From Streptomyces canus (GTDB lineage: Bacteria > Actinomycetota > Actinomycetes > Streptomycetales > Streptomycetaceae), in contig NZ_CP107989.1 of NCBI RefSeq assembly GCF_041435015.1, positions 2,852,001-2,916,000 of the forward strand: DNA of 64,000 bases. Direction: 5' to 3'. Positions within the stretch are counted from its first letter, which is position 1. Each line of letters opens with the position of its first letter. Under the pieces are notes generated by a model, which was not told the origin of the DNA, did not search any database, and was given only the letters and a program-made list of their open reading frames with translations. The position numbers were made by a program, and so were the translations under genes. Below, in pieces: positions 57,072 through 64,000 of the stretch.

Positions 57072-57830
57072 CTAGCGGACCTCGGTGATCTCCGGTCCGC
57101 GCTGCAACTGACCCATCCCGCCGGAGAAGCGGGAGCCCTCGTCCTGCTGCTGGACGCCCTCGGGGACCATCTGAGCGTCGTTCGGCAGCTTCAGGACGAT
57201 CGGGTCGCGTGGCGCCATCGGGCCCTCGCCGCGGACCACGACCGTGTCCCGGAAGATCTGCTCCAGCAGCCCGGCCGCCTGCGGCTGCACCGCGCCCTGG
57301 CCCGAGATCACCCCGCGCAGGAACCAGCGCGGACCGTCCACACCCACGAACCGCACGACCTGGAAGCCGCCCGTGCCGTCCGGCAGCTGCACCGGTACCT
57401 GGGCACGCAGCTCCCAGCCCAGCGGCCCCTCGACCTCGTCGATGATGCCGCCCTGCTGGGTGATGCCGGAGCCGATCTCCTCGCGCACCTCGCCCCAGAT
57501 GCCCTCGCGCTTGGGAGCCGCGAAGGCCTGCAGCTGGATGGCGCTGTCGCGCAGTACGACGGTGGCCGCGACGATGGCATCGCCCGCGACCTCGACCCGC
57601 AGCTCCATGCCGTCGACGCCCGGCACGAACAGACCGCCGAGGTCCACGCGGCCCTCGGCGGGGTCACGTACCTCGGTGTCGTCCCAGGGCCCGTCGGGGC
57701 GCGGCTCCGGTTCCAGCCGTACGCGCTCGCGCTCTACGTCGTCCGCCTCAGTGTCGACGCTGTCGACGACCTGCTCGGCCTCGCCGGCCGCGCCCTCGGC
57801 GGCACCCTTCTTCTTGCGACGTCCGAACAC
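57072..57830 (-). CDS. DUF3710 protein (252 aa)
   Basis: GTG start at 57830 with AAGGA seven bases upstream gives VFGRRKKKGAAEGAAGEAEQ. A charged N-terminus precedes the DUF3710 domain (VDLGGLFVPGVDGMELRVEV, GPLGWELRAQVPVQLPDGTG, RFVGVDGPRWFLRGVISGQG). Function unknown, conserved next to dut in actinobacteria. One base after the dut stop. Confidence 0.87.
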   Translation of the reverse strand: MFGRRKKKGAAEGAAGEAEQVVDSVDTEADDVERERVRLEPEPRPDGPWDDTEVRDPAEGRVDLGGLFVPGVDGMELRVEVAGDAIVAATVVLRDSAIQLQAFAAPKREGIWGEVREEIGSGITQQGGIIDEVEGPLGWELRAQVPVQLPDGTGGFQVVRFVGVDGPRWFLRGVISGQGAVQPQAAGLLEQIFRDTVVVRGEGPMAPRDPIVLKLPNDAQMVPEGVQQQDEGSRFSGGMGQLQRGPEITEVR

Positions 57831-57831
57831 G

Positions 57832-58383
57832 TCACTGTCCTTCCCGGTCGGATACGACCGAAGCGTATCGATTCCCACCCGTTGTGCCGCCCACGGCGGC
57901 CTCAGCGCTTCTATCGCCCCCGTCGCCCACGGCGGCGTGACCGCCGGTGGACCCGAAGCCCTCCTCGGCCCGCGCCGAGTCGGGAAGCTCCGCGACCTCC
58001 TGGAAGCGGACCCTCTCGACCTGCTGGACGACGAGCTGGGCAATCCGGTCGAAGCGCTCGAACCGCACGGACTCGTGCGGGTCGAGATTCACCACGATCA
58101 CCTTGATCTCCCCACGGTACCCGGCATCAACCGTCCCCGGGGCATTCACGAGAGCGACACCGCAGCGGGCGGCGAGACCGGATCGAGGGTGCACGAAGGC
58201 CGCGTACCCCTCCGGCAGCGCCACAGACACCCCGGTGGGCAGCACGGCCCGCTCTCCTGGCTTCAGTTCACGGCTCTCGGTGGTCCGCAGATCGGCTCCC
58301 GCGTCACCGGGGTGCGCGTACACCGGAAGCGGTACGTCCGGGTCGACGCGCCGGATCAGCACGTTCAGGGGATCACGGCTCAC
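57832..58383 (-). CDS. dut: Deoxyuridine 5'-triphosphate nucleotidohydrolase (dUTPase)
   Basis: A 183-aa enzyme that hydrolyses dUTP to dUMP and pyrophosphate, keeping uracil out of DNA. The five motifs are present: PGDAGADL, HPRSGLAAR, NAPGTVDAGYRGEI, RIAQLV and the C-terminal RAEEGFGSTG. The GTG at 58383 overlaps the thioesterase stop (GTGA). A Gly-rich tail of about 30 residues follows motif V. Confidence 0.95.
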   Translation of the reverse strand: MSRDPLNVLIRRVDPDVPLPVYAHPGDAGADLRTTESRELKPGERAVLPTGVSVALPEGYAAFVHPRSGLAARCGVALVNAPGTVDAGYRGEIKVIVVNLDPHESVRFERFDRIAQLVVQQVERVRFQEVAELPDSARAEEGFGSTGGHAAVGDGGDRSAEAAVGGTTGGNRYASVVSDREGQ

Positions 58384-58964
58384 GGGTTCACCTCGAAGGC
58401 ACGGGCACGCCGGACCTGATCCGGGTCGTCCATGGCGGCCCGGATCTCCTCCGGACGGCCGTTGTCGATGAAGTGGTCGACCTTGACCTCGATGAACAGG
58501 GCGTCGGCGCGGACGGCCACGGGTCCCTCCGGGCCGCCGATCCGGCCGGTGGCGGTCGAGTAGATCTTCCGCCCGGCCACCGCCGTCACCTCGGCCTCCA
58601 GGTACAGCACCGTGCCCACGGGCACCGGCCGTACAAAGTCGGTCTCCAGACGACCGGTCACGGCGATGGTGCGCAGCAGCCAGTTGAGCGAGCCCAGGGT
58701 CTCGTCGAGGGCGGTCGCGAGCACCCCGCCGTGCGCGAGCCCGGGAGCGCCCTGATGGGCAGGGCGCACCGTGAACTCGGCGGTGACCGAGACCCCCTCG
58801 CCGGCCCGCGCCTCCAGGTGCAGCCCGTGGGACTGCTCGCCGCCACAGCCGAAACACTGGCCGTAGTGCGCACCGAGCAGCTCACCGGGCGCGGGAGCAT
58901 CCTGGTGTCGCACAGGTTGCGCCGCGTCGGCGGGAGGCTTGAGAGCCGGGGAAGTACCACTCAC
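58380..58964 (-). CDS. PaaI-family hotdog thioesterase (194 aa)
   Basis: GTG start at 58964. The hotdog domain holds GAPGLAHGGVLATALDETLG with the HGG...D/E active site, and TGRLETDFVRPVPVGTVLYL. An N-terminal extension includes CFGCGGEQSHGL, the usual CxxC preceding the fold in this subfamily. Acyl-CoA substrate unknown. Overlaps dut by four bases. Confidence 0.85.
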   Translation of the reverse strand: MSGTSPALKPPADAAQPVRHQDAPAPGELLGAHYGQCFGCGGEQSHGLHLEARAGEGVSVTAEFTVRPAHQGAPGLAHGGVLATALDETLGSLNWLLRTIAVTGRLETDFVRPVPVGTVLYLEAEVTAVAGRKIYSTATGRIGGPEGPVAVRADALFIEVKVDHFIDNGRPEEIRAAMDDPDQVRRARAFEVNP

Positions 58965-59077
58965 AGGCGCAGACCTTACCCGCCCGCCCGTCTCCCACCG
59001 CCACCCTGCCTGACAGCGCTTCGCGCCGAATCCCCCTGCCATCGGACCTGTCAGGACACCGTGCCAAGCTTGGTTCC

Positions 59078-59542
59078 ATGCAGCCCTCCGCCGCCCCGTA
59101 CGACGAACGTCTCACCGCCCCCCGCTCCTGGTGGCTGATCTCCTTCCTGGTCGGGGTCGCCTTCGCGCTGATCCTGCTTCCCTTCGGGACGCTTCCGCTG
59201 CTCGGCGGCCTGGTCGGCGGCACCGCCGTGGCGGCGATCCTCGCGAGCTCCTACGGCTCGCTGCGCATCCGCGTCGTCGGTGACTCCCTCATCGCGGGCG
59301 AGGCGAAGATCCCGGTGGCGGCGCTGGGCGAGGCGGAGATCCTGGACCCGGAGGAGGCCCGGGCCTGGCGGACCTACAAGGCCGACACCCGCGCCTTCCT
59401 GCTGCTGCGCGCCTACATTCCCAGGGCGCTGAAGGTGGAGGTCACCGACCCGGACGACCCGACGCCGTATCTGTATCTGTCGACGCGGGAGCCGGAGCGG
59501 CTGGCCGAGGCACTGAAGGCCGCCCGAACGGCCGCCGCCTAG
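59078..59542 (+). CDS. DUF3093 membrane protein (154 aa)
   Basis: Begins MQPSAAPYDERLTAPRSWWL with two hydrophobic segments (WWLISFLVGVAFALILLPFG, LLGGLVGGTAVAAILASSYG) and a soluble PH-like domain (IRVVGDSLIAGEAKIPVAAL, YIPRALKVEVTDPDDPTPYL). Typical DUF3093. Divergent from the thioesterase operon. Function unknown. Confidence 0.85.
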   Translation: MQPSAAPYDERLTAPRSWWLISFLVGVAFALILLPFGTLPLLGGLVGGTAVAAILASSYGSLRIRVVGDSLIAGEAKIPVAALGEAEILDPEEARAWRTYKADTRAFLLLRAYIPRALKVEVTDPDDPTPYLYLSTREPERLAEALKAARTAAA

Positions 59543-59604
59543 AACGTTCGTGCAGGACTTCACCCGTCTGTCCGGACAGTGGAGGCCGAAGTCTCACGGA
59601 AGTC

Positions 59605-60501
59605 TTACGTCTCCAGCTGAAGCGGATCCGCGGGCATCTCCAGGGCCGGGAGCTGGGGCAGTTCGTTCCACGGCACCTGGAGCTTGCGCAGATCCTTGCG
59701 GATCCGCTCGGCCAGCTTTCTGGTGTCCCGGCGGTTCATGACCGCTCCGACGGCCGCGCCGACCAGGAACGGCATCAGGTTCGGCAGGTTGCGGACCGTG
59801 CGCTTCATGATCTGCTGACGCATCTGCTGCTTCATCTGGCTGTTGAGCGCGACGCTCACGGTCGACGGCTTTCTCGCGTCGATCCCACGCTCTCCTGACC
59901 AGGAGTTCAGATACGCGGTGCTGCGCTCCTTCAGGTTCCCGGGCGGCCGTGCGCCGTAGACCTCGTGGAGTTCGGCGATCAGCTTCAGCTCGATCGCGGC
60001 CACGCCGGTGATCTCGGCGGCCAGTTCGGTCGGCATCGCCAGCGGCACGGGAAGCATCGCCGCCGCTCCGACCCCGGCCCCGACCGTCGCCGTGGCGCTC
60101 GCGGCGCCCGCGACAAGCTTGCCCGCGAGCTCCTCGGGGCCGAGGCCGGGGAACTGGCGGCGGAGGGTCGCGAGGTCCCGTACGGGGACACGCGGGGCGT
60201 TCTCGATGATCCGGTCGGTCACGTACGCCAGGGCCGCCCTGGCCCTGCTGCCGCCCTTACGGGCCCCTTCCCGGGCCCTGTCCCGGACCGCCGCCACCCG
60301 TCGTCTGGCGACGGGCGCGGGCGTCCTGGTCGTATCGGTCGGCGCCGGGAGGTCAGCCCGGTCGGCCACCGGTTCGAGCGAGGCTCCCGTTTCGGAAGAG
60401 CCCCGCTCGTCGTCACGCGCGCGGTGAGGGCCGTCGGACAGCCCCTGGTCCGCTCCCTGTCGGAGAGAGCGGCGCTTCCAAGGAGGGGTCGAGCCAGTCA
60501 T
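59605..60501 (-). CDS. Conserved hypothetical protein, EcsC-like (298 aa)
   Basis: The ATG at 60501 begins MTGSTPPWKRRSLRQGADQG. After a disordered, charged start the domain has LATLRRQFPGLGPEELAGKL, VGAGVGAAAMLPVPLAMPTE and LAAEITGVAAIELKLIAELH, an amphipathic membrane-associated pattern like EcsC. The end (RIRKDLRKLQVPWNELPQLP) is soluble. Follows DUF4193 by 13 bases. Function unknown. Confidence 0.7.
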   Translation of the reverse strand: MTGSTPPWKRRSLRQGADQGLSDGPHRARDDERGSSETGASLEPVADRADLPAPTDTTRTPAPVARRRVAAVRDRAREGARKGGSRARAALAYVTDRIIENAPRVPVRDLATLRRQFPGLGPEELAGKLVAGAASATATVGAGVGAAAMLPVPLAMPTELAAEITGVAAIELKLIAELHEVYGARPPGNLKERSTAYLNSWSGERGIDARKPSTVSVALNSQMKQQMRQQIMKRTVRNLPNLMPFLVGAAVGAVMNRRDTRKLAERIRKDLRKLQVPWNELPQLPALEMPADPLQLET

Positions 60502-60514
60502 GCCCGACCCGCCC

Positions 60515-60811
60515 TCAGTCGCAGTCGCGGCAGATCGGCTGGCCGTTCTTCTCCCGGGCCAGCTGGCTGCGGTGGTGCACCAGGAAGCAGCTCATGCAGG
60601 TGAACTCGTCCTGCTGCTTGGGCAGTACCCGGACGGCCAGCTCTTCGTTCGAAAGGTCCGCGCCGGGCAGTTCCAGGCCTTCGGCGGCCTCGAACTCGTC
60701 GACGTCCACTGCGGAGGTCGACTTGTCGTTCCTACGTGCCTTGAGCTCTTCAAGGCTGTCCGAGTCGACGTCGTCGTCGGTCTTGCGTGGGGTGTCGTAA
60801 TCCGTAGCCAT
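60515..60811 (-). CDS. DUF4193 zinc-ribbon protein (98 aa)
   Basis: ATG at 60811 with GGGGGAG six bases upstream. The protein is acidic (MATDYDTPRKTDDDVDSDSL) with a C-terminal zinc ribbon: FTCMSCFLVHHRSQLA then PICRDCD. The family is conserved in Actinobacteria, and some members bind RNA polymerase or sigma-related proteins; no role can be read here. First gene of a two-gene unit. Confidence 0.87.
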   Translation of the reverse strand: MATDYDTPRKTDDDVDSDSLEELKARRNDKSTSAVDVDEFEAAEGLELPGADLSNEELAVRVLPKQQDEFTCMSCFLVHHRSQLAREKNGQPICRDCD

Positions 60812-61215
60812 GTCGCTCTCCCCCTCTGGGTGTCTGCGGTGTCTCCAGCGCACGTAACGCGTGAGAGGCCGGACTTGTGCCCGACCCGAGGCGGAGATTT
60901 TGCCTCACATCAAGGTCTGTTACTCAATCGACACCCAACCGGACTCCTCTTGAGTGATCGGGTTGGATGGCGATCGGGACCGTACACGGTCCGAATCCCG
61001 CACTTCAAAGGCGTCTCACCGTGTACTTCCCGTGATCAGGACCCCTGAAAACCCGGATTATCCCGGCTTTCCGACAGGGTGCATGATCACCGAGAGTAGA
61101 TGGCCGGAAAATCTCCCTTGTGATCGATCACACATGGGGCGGTCCATCAGGTGCCCAGAAAATTCCGCGCAAAGCGAACATCCCTGGGTATCGATCTCAG
61201 TGCGGGGCCATGGTC
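60812..61215. other. Intergenic region upstream of DUF4193
   Basis: No gene seen. It must contain the DUF4193 promoter. The notable element is the palindrome at 61119-61132. The 3' end of cutS lies on its right. Confidence 0.6.
61119..61132. promoter_or_regulatory. Crp-like palindrome TGTGATCGATCACA
   Basis: A perfect 14-bp palindrome with TGTGA and TCACA half-sites, four bases apart instead of the six of the E. coli CRP consensus. Position is 308 bases upstream of the DUF4193 start and beyond the cutS stop. Possible regulator-binding site; identity unknown. Confidence 0.45.
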
Positions 61216-62454
61216 TCAGACCGGAAGGGTGACTCGCATCACGAGCCCACCCCCTTCGCGCGGCTGAGCGGTGATGTGCCCGCCGTGCGCCCGCGCCACG
61301 GACCGCACGATGGACAGACCGAGCCCGACGCCCTTGTCGCTGCCGGTGCGGTCGGCGCCCCGCAGCCGCTTGAACGGTTCGAAGAGGTTGTCGACCTCGT
61401 ACGCCGGCACGACGGGGCCCGTGTTGGACACCGTGAGCACCGCGTGGCCGTGCTGGACCTCCGTGCTCACCTCGACCCAGCCGTCCTCGGGCACGTTGTA
61501 GCGCACGGCGTTCTGCACCAGGTTCAGGGCGATCCGCTCCAGGAGGACGCCGTTGCCCTGGACGACCGCCGTCTTCCGGTCTCCGCGGATCACCACGCCC
61601 TTGGCCTCCGCCTCGCCGTGCACCTGGTCGACCGCCTGCTCGGCGACCTCGGCGAGGTCCACGGGCTTGCGCTCGACGATCTGGTTGTCGCTGCGGGCGA
61701 GCAGCAGCAGACCCTCCACGAGCTGTTCACTGCGCTCGTTGGTGGCCAGCAGCGTCTTGCCCAGCTGTTGCAGCTCCACTGGCGCCCCCGGATCCGACAG
61801 ATGCACTTCCAGAAGCGTGCGGTTGATCGCCAGTGGGGTTCTCAGCTCGTGCGAGGCGTTGCCGACGAAGCGCTGCTGGGCCGTGAAGGCCCGCTCGAGG
61901 CGCTCCAGCATGTCGTCGAAGGTGTCGGCCAGTTCCTTGATCTCGTCGTCCGGGCCGTCCAGCTCGATACGGCGGGAGAGGTCCGAGCCCGCCACCGAGC
62001 GCGCGGTGCGCAGGATCCGGCCGAGCGGCGACAGGACGCGTCCCGCCATCGCGTAGCCGAAGGCGAAGGCGATGATCGCGAGGCCGAGCAGGGCCAGCAG
62101 TGAGCGGCTGAGGAGGTTGTCCAGGGCGTGCTGACGCTGGTCGTTGACGCACTGGTTCAGCGCGTTGTTGAGCTCGTCCGCTTGCAGCGGACTGCCCGAC
62201 AGCTTGCAGACGTCACTGGTCACCCCGCCCGAGACGATCTTGAAGGGCAGGTTGCTCCCCACGTTCAACGCGTTCGCGGCCAGCAGGTAGATGATCGACA
62301 GCAGCAGGATGCCGGCGATCAGGAACATGCCGCCGTACAGCAGCGTGAGCCTTATCCGGATGGTCGGGCGCAGCCACGGCAGCGGCGGTGCCGGCCGCCT
62401 GGGGTCCCAGGTGGGCTTCGGAGGGGCCTGGGGAGGAGCGGGAGTCGAGGCCAC
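61216..62454 (-). CDS. cutS: CutS sensor histidine kinase
   Basis: A 412-aa kinase. One membrane segment near residue 35 and another near residue 125 enclose an extracytoplasmic sensor loop. A HAMP region (GRVLSPLGRILRTARSVAGS) precedes the phospho-accepting NASHELRTPLAINRTLLEV and the ATPase motifs (VQNAVRYNVPED, SNTGPVVPAY, GVGLGLSIVRSVARA). CutRS of S. lividans was linked to copper and secretion stress; here gene order and sequence match. Downstream of cutR by six bases. Confidence 0.92.
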   Translation of the reverse strand: MASTPAPPQAPPKPTWDPRRPAPPLPWLRPTIRIRLTLLYGGMFLIAGILLLSIIYLLAANALNVGSNLPFKIVSGGVTSDVCKLSGSPLQADELNNALNQCVNDQRQHALDNLLSRSLLALLGLAIIAFAFGYAMAGRVLSPLGRILRTARSVAGSDLSRRIELDGPDDEIKELADTFDDMLERLERAFTAQQRFVGNASHELRTPLAINRTLLEVHLSDPGAPVELQQLGKTLLATNERSEQLVEGLLLLARSDNQIVERKPVDLAEVAEQAVDQVHGEAEAKGVVIRGDRKTAVVQGNGVLLERIALNLVQNAVRYNVPEDGWVEVSTEVQHGHAVLTVSNTGPVVPAYEVDNLFEPFKRLRGADRTGSDKGVGLGLSIVRSVARAHGGHITAQPREGGGLVMRVTLPV

Positions 62455-62460
62455 GGGTTA

Positions 62461-63114
62461 TCAGATCCGGTAGCCGGAGCCGGGGACGGTGACGATCACT
62501 GCGGGCTCACCCAGCTTGCGGCGCAGGGTCATGACGGTCACCCGCACCACGTTGGTGAAGGGGTCGGTGTTCTCGTCCCACGCCTTCTCCAGGAGCTGCT
62601 CCGCGGAGACGACGGCGCCCTCGGAACGCATCAGCACCTCCAGGACGGCGAACTCCTTGGGGGCGAGCTGGACCTCCTTGCCGTCGCGGAAGACCTCGCG
62701 GCGGTTGGGGTCGAGCTTGATCCCGGCGCGCTCCAGGACCGGCGGCAGCGGCACGCTGGTGCGCCGGCCGAGGGCACGCACGCGTGCCGTCAGCTCGCTG
62801 AACGCGAAGGGCTTGGGCAGATAGTCGTCGGCGCCGATCTCCAGGCCCTCGACACGGTCGCTGACGTCGCCGGACGCCGTGAGCATCAGCACGCGCGTCG
62901 GCATGCCGAGTTCGACGATCTTGCGGCAGACGTCGTCGCCGTGGACGAGGGGCAGGTCGCGGTCGAGGACCACCACGTCGTAGTCGTTGACTCCGATGCG
63001 TTCCAGGGCGGCCGCACCGTCGTACACGACGTCGACGGCCATGGCCTCCCGGCGCAGTCCGGTGGCCACCGCATCGGCGAGCAGTTGCTCGTCCTCGACG
63101 ACGAGTACGCGCAC
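62461..63114 (-). CDS. cutR: CutR response regulator
   Basis: A 217-aa OmpR-class regulator. The GTG at 63114 has AAGGA eight bases upstream and starts VRVLVVEDEQLLADAVATGL. The receiver shows YDVVVLDRDLPLVHGDDVCR and YLPKPFAFSELTARVRALGR; the winged-helix domain ends PAVIVTVPGSGYRI. Length and sequence match CutR. Operon with cutS. Confidence 0.95.
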   Translation of the reverse strand: MRVLVVEDEQLLADAVATGLRREAMAVDVVYDGAAALERIGVNDYDVVVLDRDLPLVHGDDVCRKIVELGMPTRVLMLTASGDVSDRVEGLEIGADDYLPKPFAFSELTARVRALGRRTSVPLPPVLERAGIKLDPNRREVFRDGKEVQLAPKEFAVLEVLMRSEGAVVSAEQLLEKAWDENTDPFTNVVRVTVMTLRRKLGEPAVIVTVPGSGYRI

Positions 63115-63138
63115 GTCGCTTGTCCTTCCTGTGTCCAC

Positions 63139-63527
63139 CCGCGTAGCGCGCTTGGGGCACGCACGGGCAGGGGGCCGGGTGAGTGTTGGCCTCCATCCTG
63201 CCCTTTTCGGCCATAAGTCGGCTGTAAGGCGGGTGAGCGGCAGCTGAAAGACGGGTGTGAGAGCGGGAATGCGGGATTTTCTCGCGAGGTTGAGGTTTCC
63301 GTCGGAAGGAGCGGGGGGAGGACGGCTTTACACCCCGCGATCACGCTCTGCATGTGCCGTACCACCATGCGGCACGCCGCGATCCGCTTCCGCAGAGCGG
63401 GCGTGGGTGTCCGGCACCGTCGCCGCCCGGCAGGGCAGCGCTGGGCACCTACAGGAGACGTGATCGCCCCTTCCGAACGGCACACCCCCGTGCCACCGAC
63501 CCACGACCCAGGACGAGGGGGCGCAGC
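63139..63527. other. Divergent promoter region of cutRS and the 54-aa gene
   Basis: About 390 bases without a gene, between the divergent cutR and the small gene at 63528. It must carry both promoters. No repeat or operator was identified with confidence. Confidence 0.5.
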
Positions 63528-63692
63528 ATGGACGCATTCACCGCAGGACTTCTGCAGCGCATAAGGGCGACCGAGACCGATCTGACACGGGCTCGCAACG
63601 AGGGCGACGACTTCCTCGTCGAGGTGGAGCAGGGCGAGCTCGACGACCTGCGCCGCCTTGCCGCCGAACACGGTGTGGAGGTCAGCGCCTAG
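63528..63692 (+). CDS. Small conserved protein (54 aa)
   Basis: ATG at 63528 with a GAGGGG site upstream gives MDAFTAGLLQRIRATETDLT, then RARNEGDDFLVEVEQGELDD. Highly helical and acidic. Conserved at this spot beside cutR in Streptomyces as far as I recall. Function unknown. Followed by a terminator. Confidence 0.7.
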   Translation: MDAFTAGLLQRIRATETDLTRARNEGDDFLVEVEQGELDDLRRLAAEHGVEVSA

Positions 63693-63717
63693 CGTCTGAT
63701 CGGCTTCGCGGCACGAC

Positions 63718-63754
63718 AGCGGACCCCCGGCGAATCCAGCGCCGGGGGTCCGCT
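63718..63754. terminator. Bidirectional terminator
   Basis: A perfect 15-bp stem (AGCGGACCCCCGGCG with CGCCGGGGGTCCGCT) around a seven-base loop, between the small gene and the convergent inositol monophosphatase gene. Confidence 0.85.
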
Positions 63755-63803
63755 GCGTCGGGGTCCGGACGCGTTCACCTCGTGTTCGTCCGGAGTCCGT
63801 CCG

Positions 63804-64000
63804 TCAGTCGTGCCAGGCGCCGAAGTCCTCCAGGAGCTCCTGGAGGGGCTCGAAGACCCCGGGGGTGCCGGCGACGGTGAGGCCGGGGTTCGGGCGCTCT
63901 CCGGGGCGGCCGCCGGTCAGGGCGCCCGCTTCCCGGGCGACGAGGTCGCCCGCCCCGTAGTCCCAGGCGTTCAGGCCCCGCTCGTAGTAGCCGTCCAGGC
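63804..64000 (-). CDS. Inositol monophosphatase-family protein (partial, C-terminal end)
   Basis: The 3' end of a minus-strand gene that continues past the window. The visible end reads LDGYYERGLNAWDYGAGDLV with AREAGA, the WDxxAG metal-binding motif of the inositol monophosphatase/FBPase family, then PGVFEPLQELLEDFGAWHD and stop. Substrate not determinable. Confidence 0.85.
   Translation of the reverse strand, partial: LDGYYERGLNAWDYGAGDLVAREAGALTGGRPGERPNPGLTVAGTPGVFEPLQELLEDFGAWHD

Overview
The window is high-GC actinobacterial DNA, almost certainly from a Streptomyces chromosome. Evidence: codon bias strongly toward G/C in the third position, frequent GTG/TTG starts, several DUF317 proteins (a family typical of Streptomyces mobile elements), and a right-hand block carrying cutR/cutS, dut, DUF3710, DUF3159 and paired TrkA genes in an arrangement familiar from Streptomyces. 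No tRNA, rRNA, integrase, transposase or CRISPR array was found.

Layout. (1) 1-11.8 kb: part of a mobile element, one tightly packed plus-strand run of small hypothetical and DUF317 genes, a TraG/TraD-type coupling ATPase, a C5 cytosine DNA methyltransferase and a protein made of two DnaB-N-like domains. One DUF317 gene is broken by an in-frame amber codon. (2) 11.8-21.2 kb: two endonuclease VII-type HNH genes, an unknown 341-aa gene, and a complete type I restriction-modification operon (hsdM-hsdS-hsdR, minus strand). A frameshifted relic of an HNH gene lies just upstream of hsdM and forms a diverged direct repeat with the intact HNH gene. (3) 21.4-28.7 kb: a complete three-gene pPIWI_RE island (REase-like protein, Fe-S-type SF2 helicase, PIWI protein) with overlapping reading frames. 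(4) 29.0-32.5 kb: a nearly full-length GroEL joined in frame, with no stop codon, to a subtilisin-family protease, followed by a small propeptide-like gene. (5) 32.8-36.9 kb: an AT-richer unknown gene, a DUF5655/PD-(D/E)XK nuclease and a set of broken gene relics (NUDIX, phosphotransferase-like, HAD, Mur ligase). (6) 36.9-43.9 kb: a giant (about 2,100 aa) STAND NTPase with an N-terminal nuclease-like segment, resembling Avs-type antiphage sensors, overlapping a 262-aa partner. (7) 44.3-64 kb: conserved chromosome with an RNA methyltransferase, APC permease, TrkA pair, DUF3159, OB-fold protein, kdpDE, an ABC ATPase, an alginate-lyase-like secreted protein, DUF3710, dut, a thioesterase, DUF3093, DUF4193, cutRS and the start of an inositol monophosphatase gene.

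Taken together, 1-44 kb is accessory DNA: a transfer module followed by a defence island that stacks type I RM, pPIWI_RE, an Avs-like STAND protein, probable nucleases and a chaperonin-protease locus, ending against core genes at about 44.3 kb. The most unusual items are the GroEL-subtilase reading frame with its small partner, the intact pPIWI_RE island, and the giant STAND gene with its overlapping partner.
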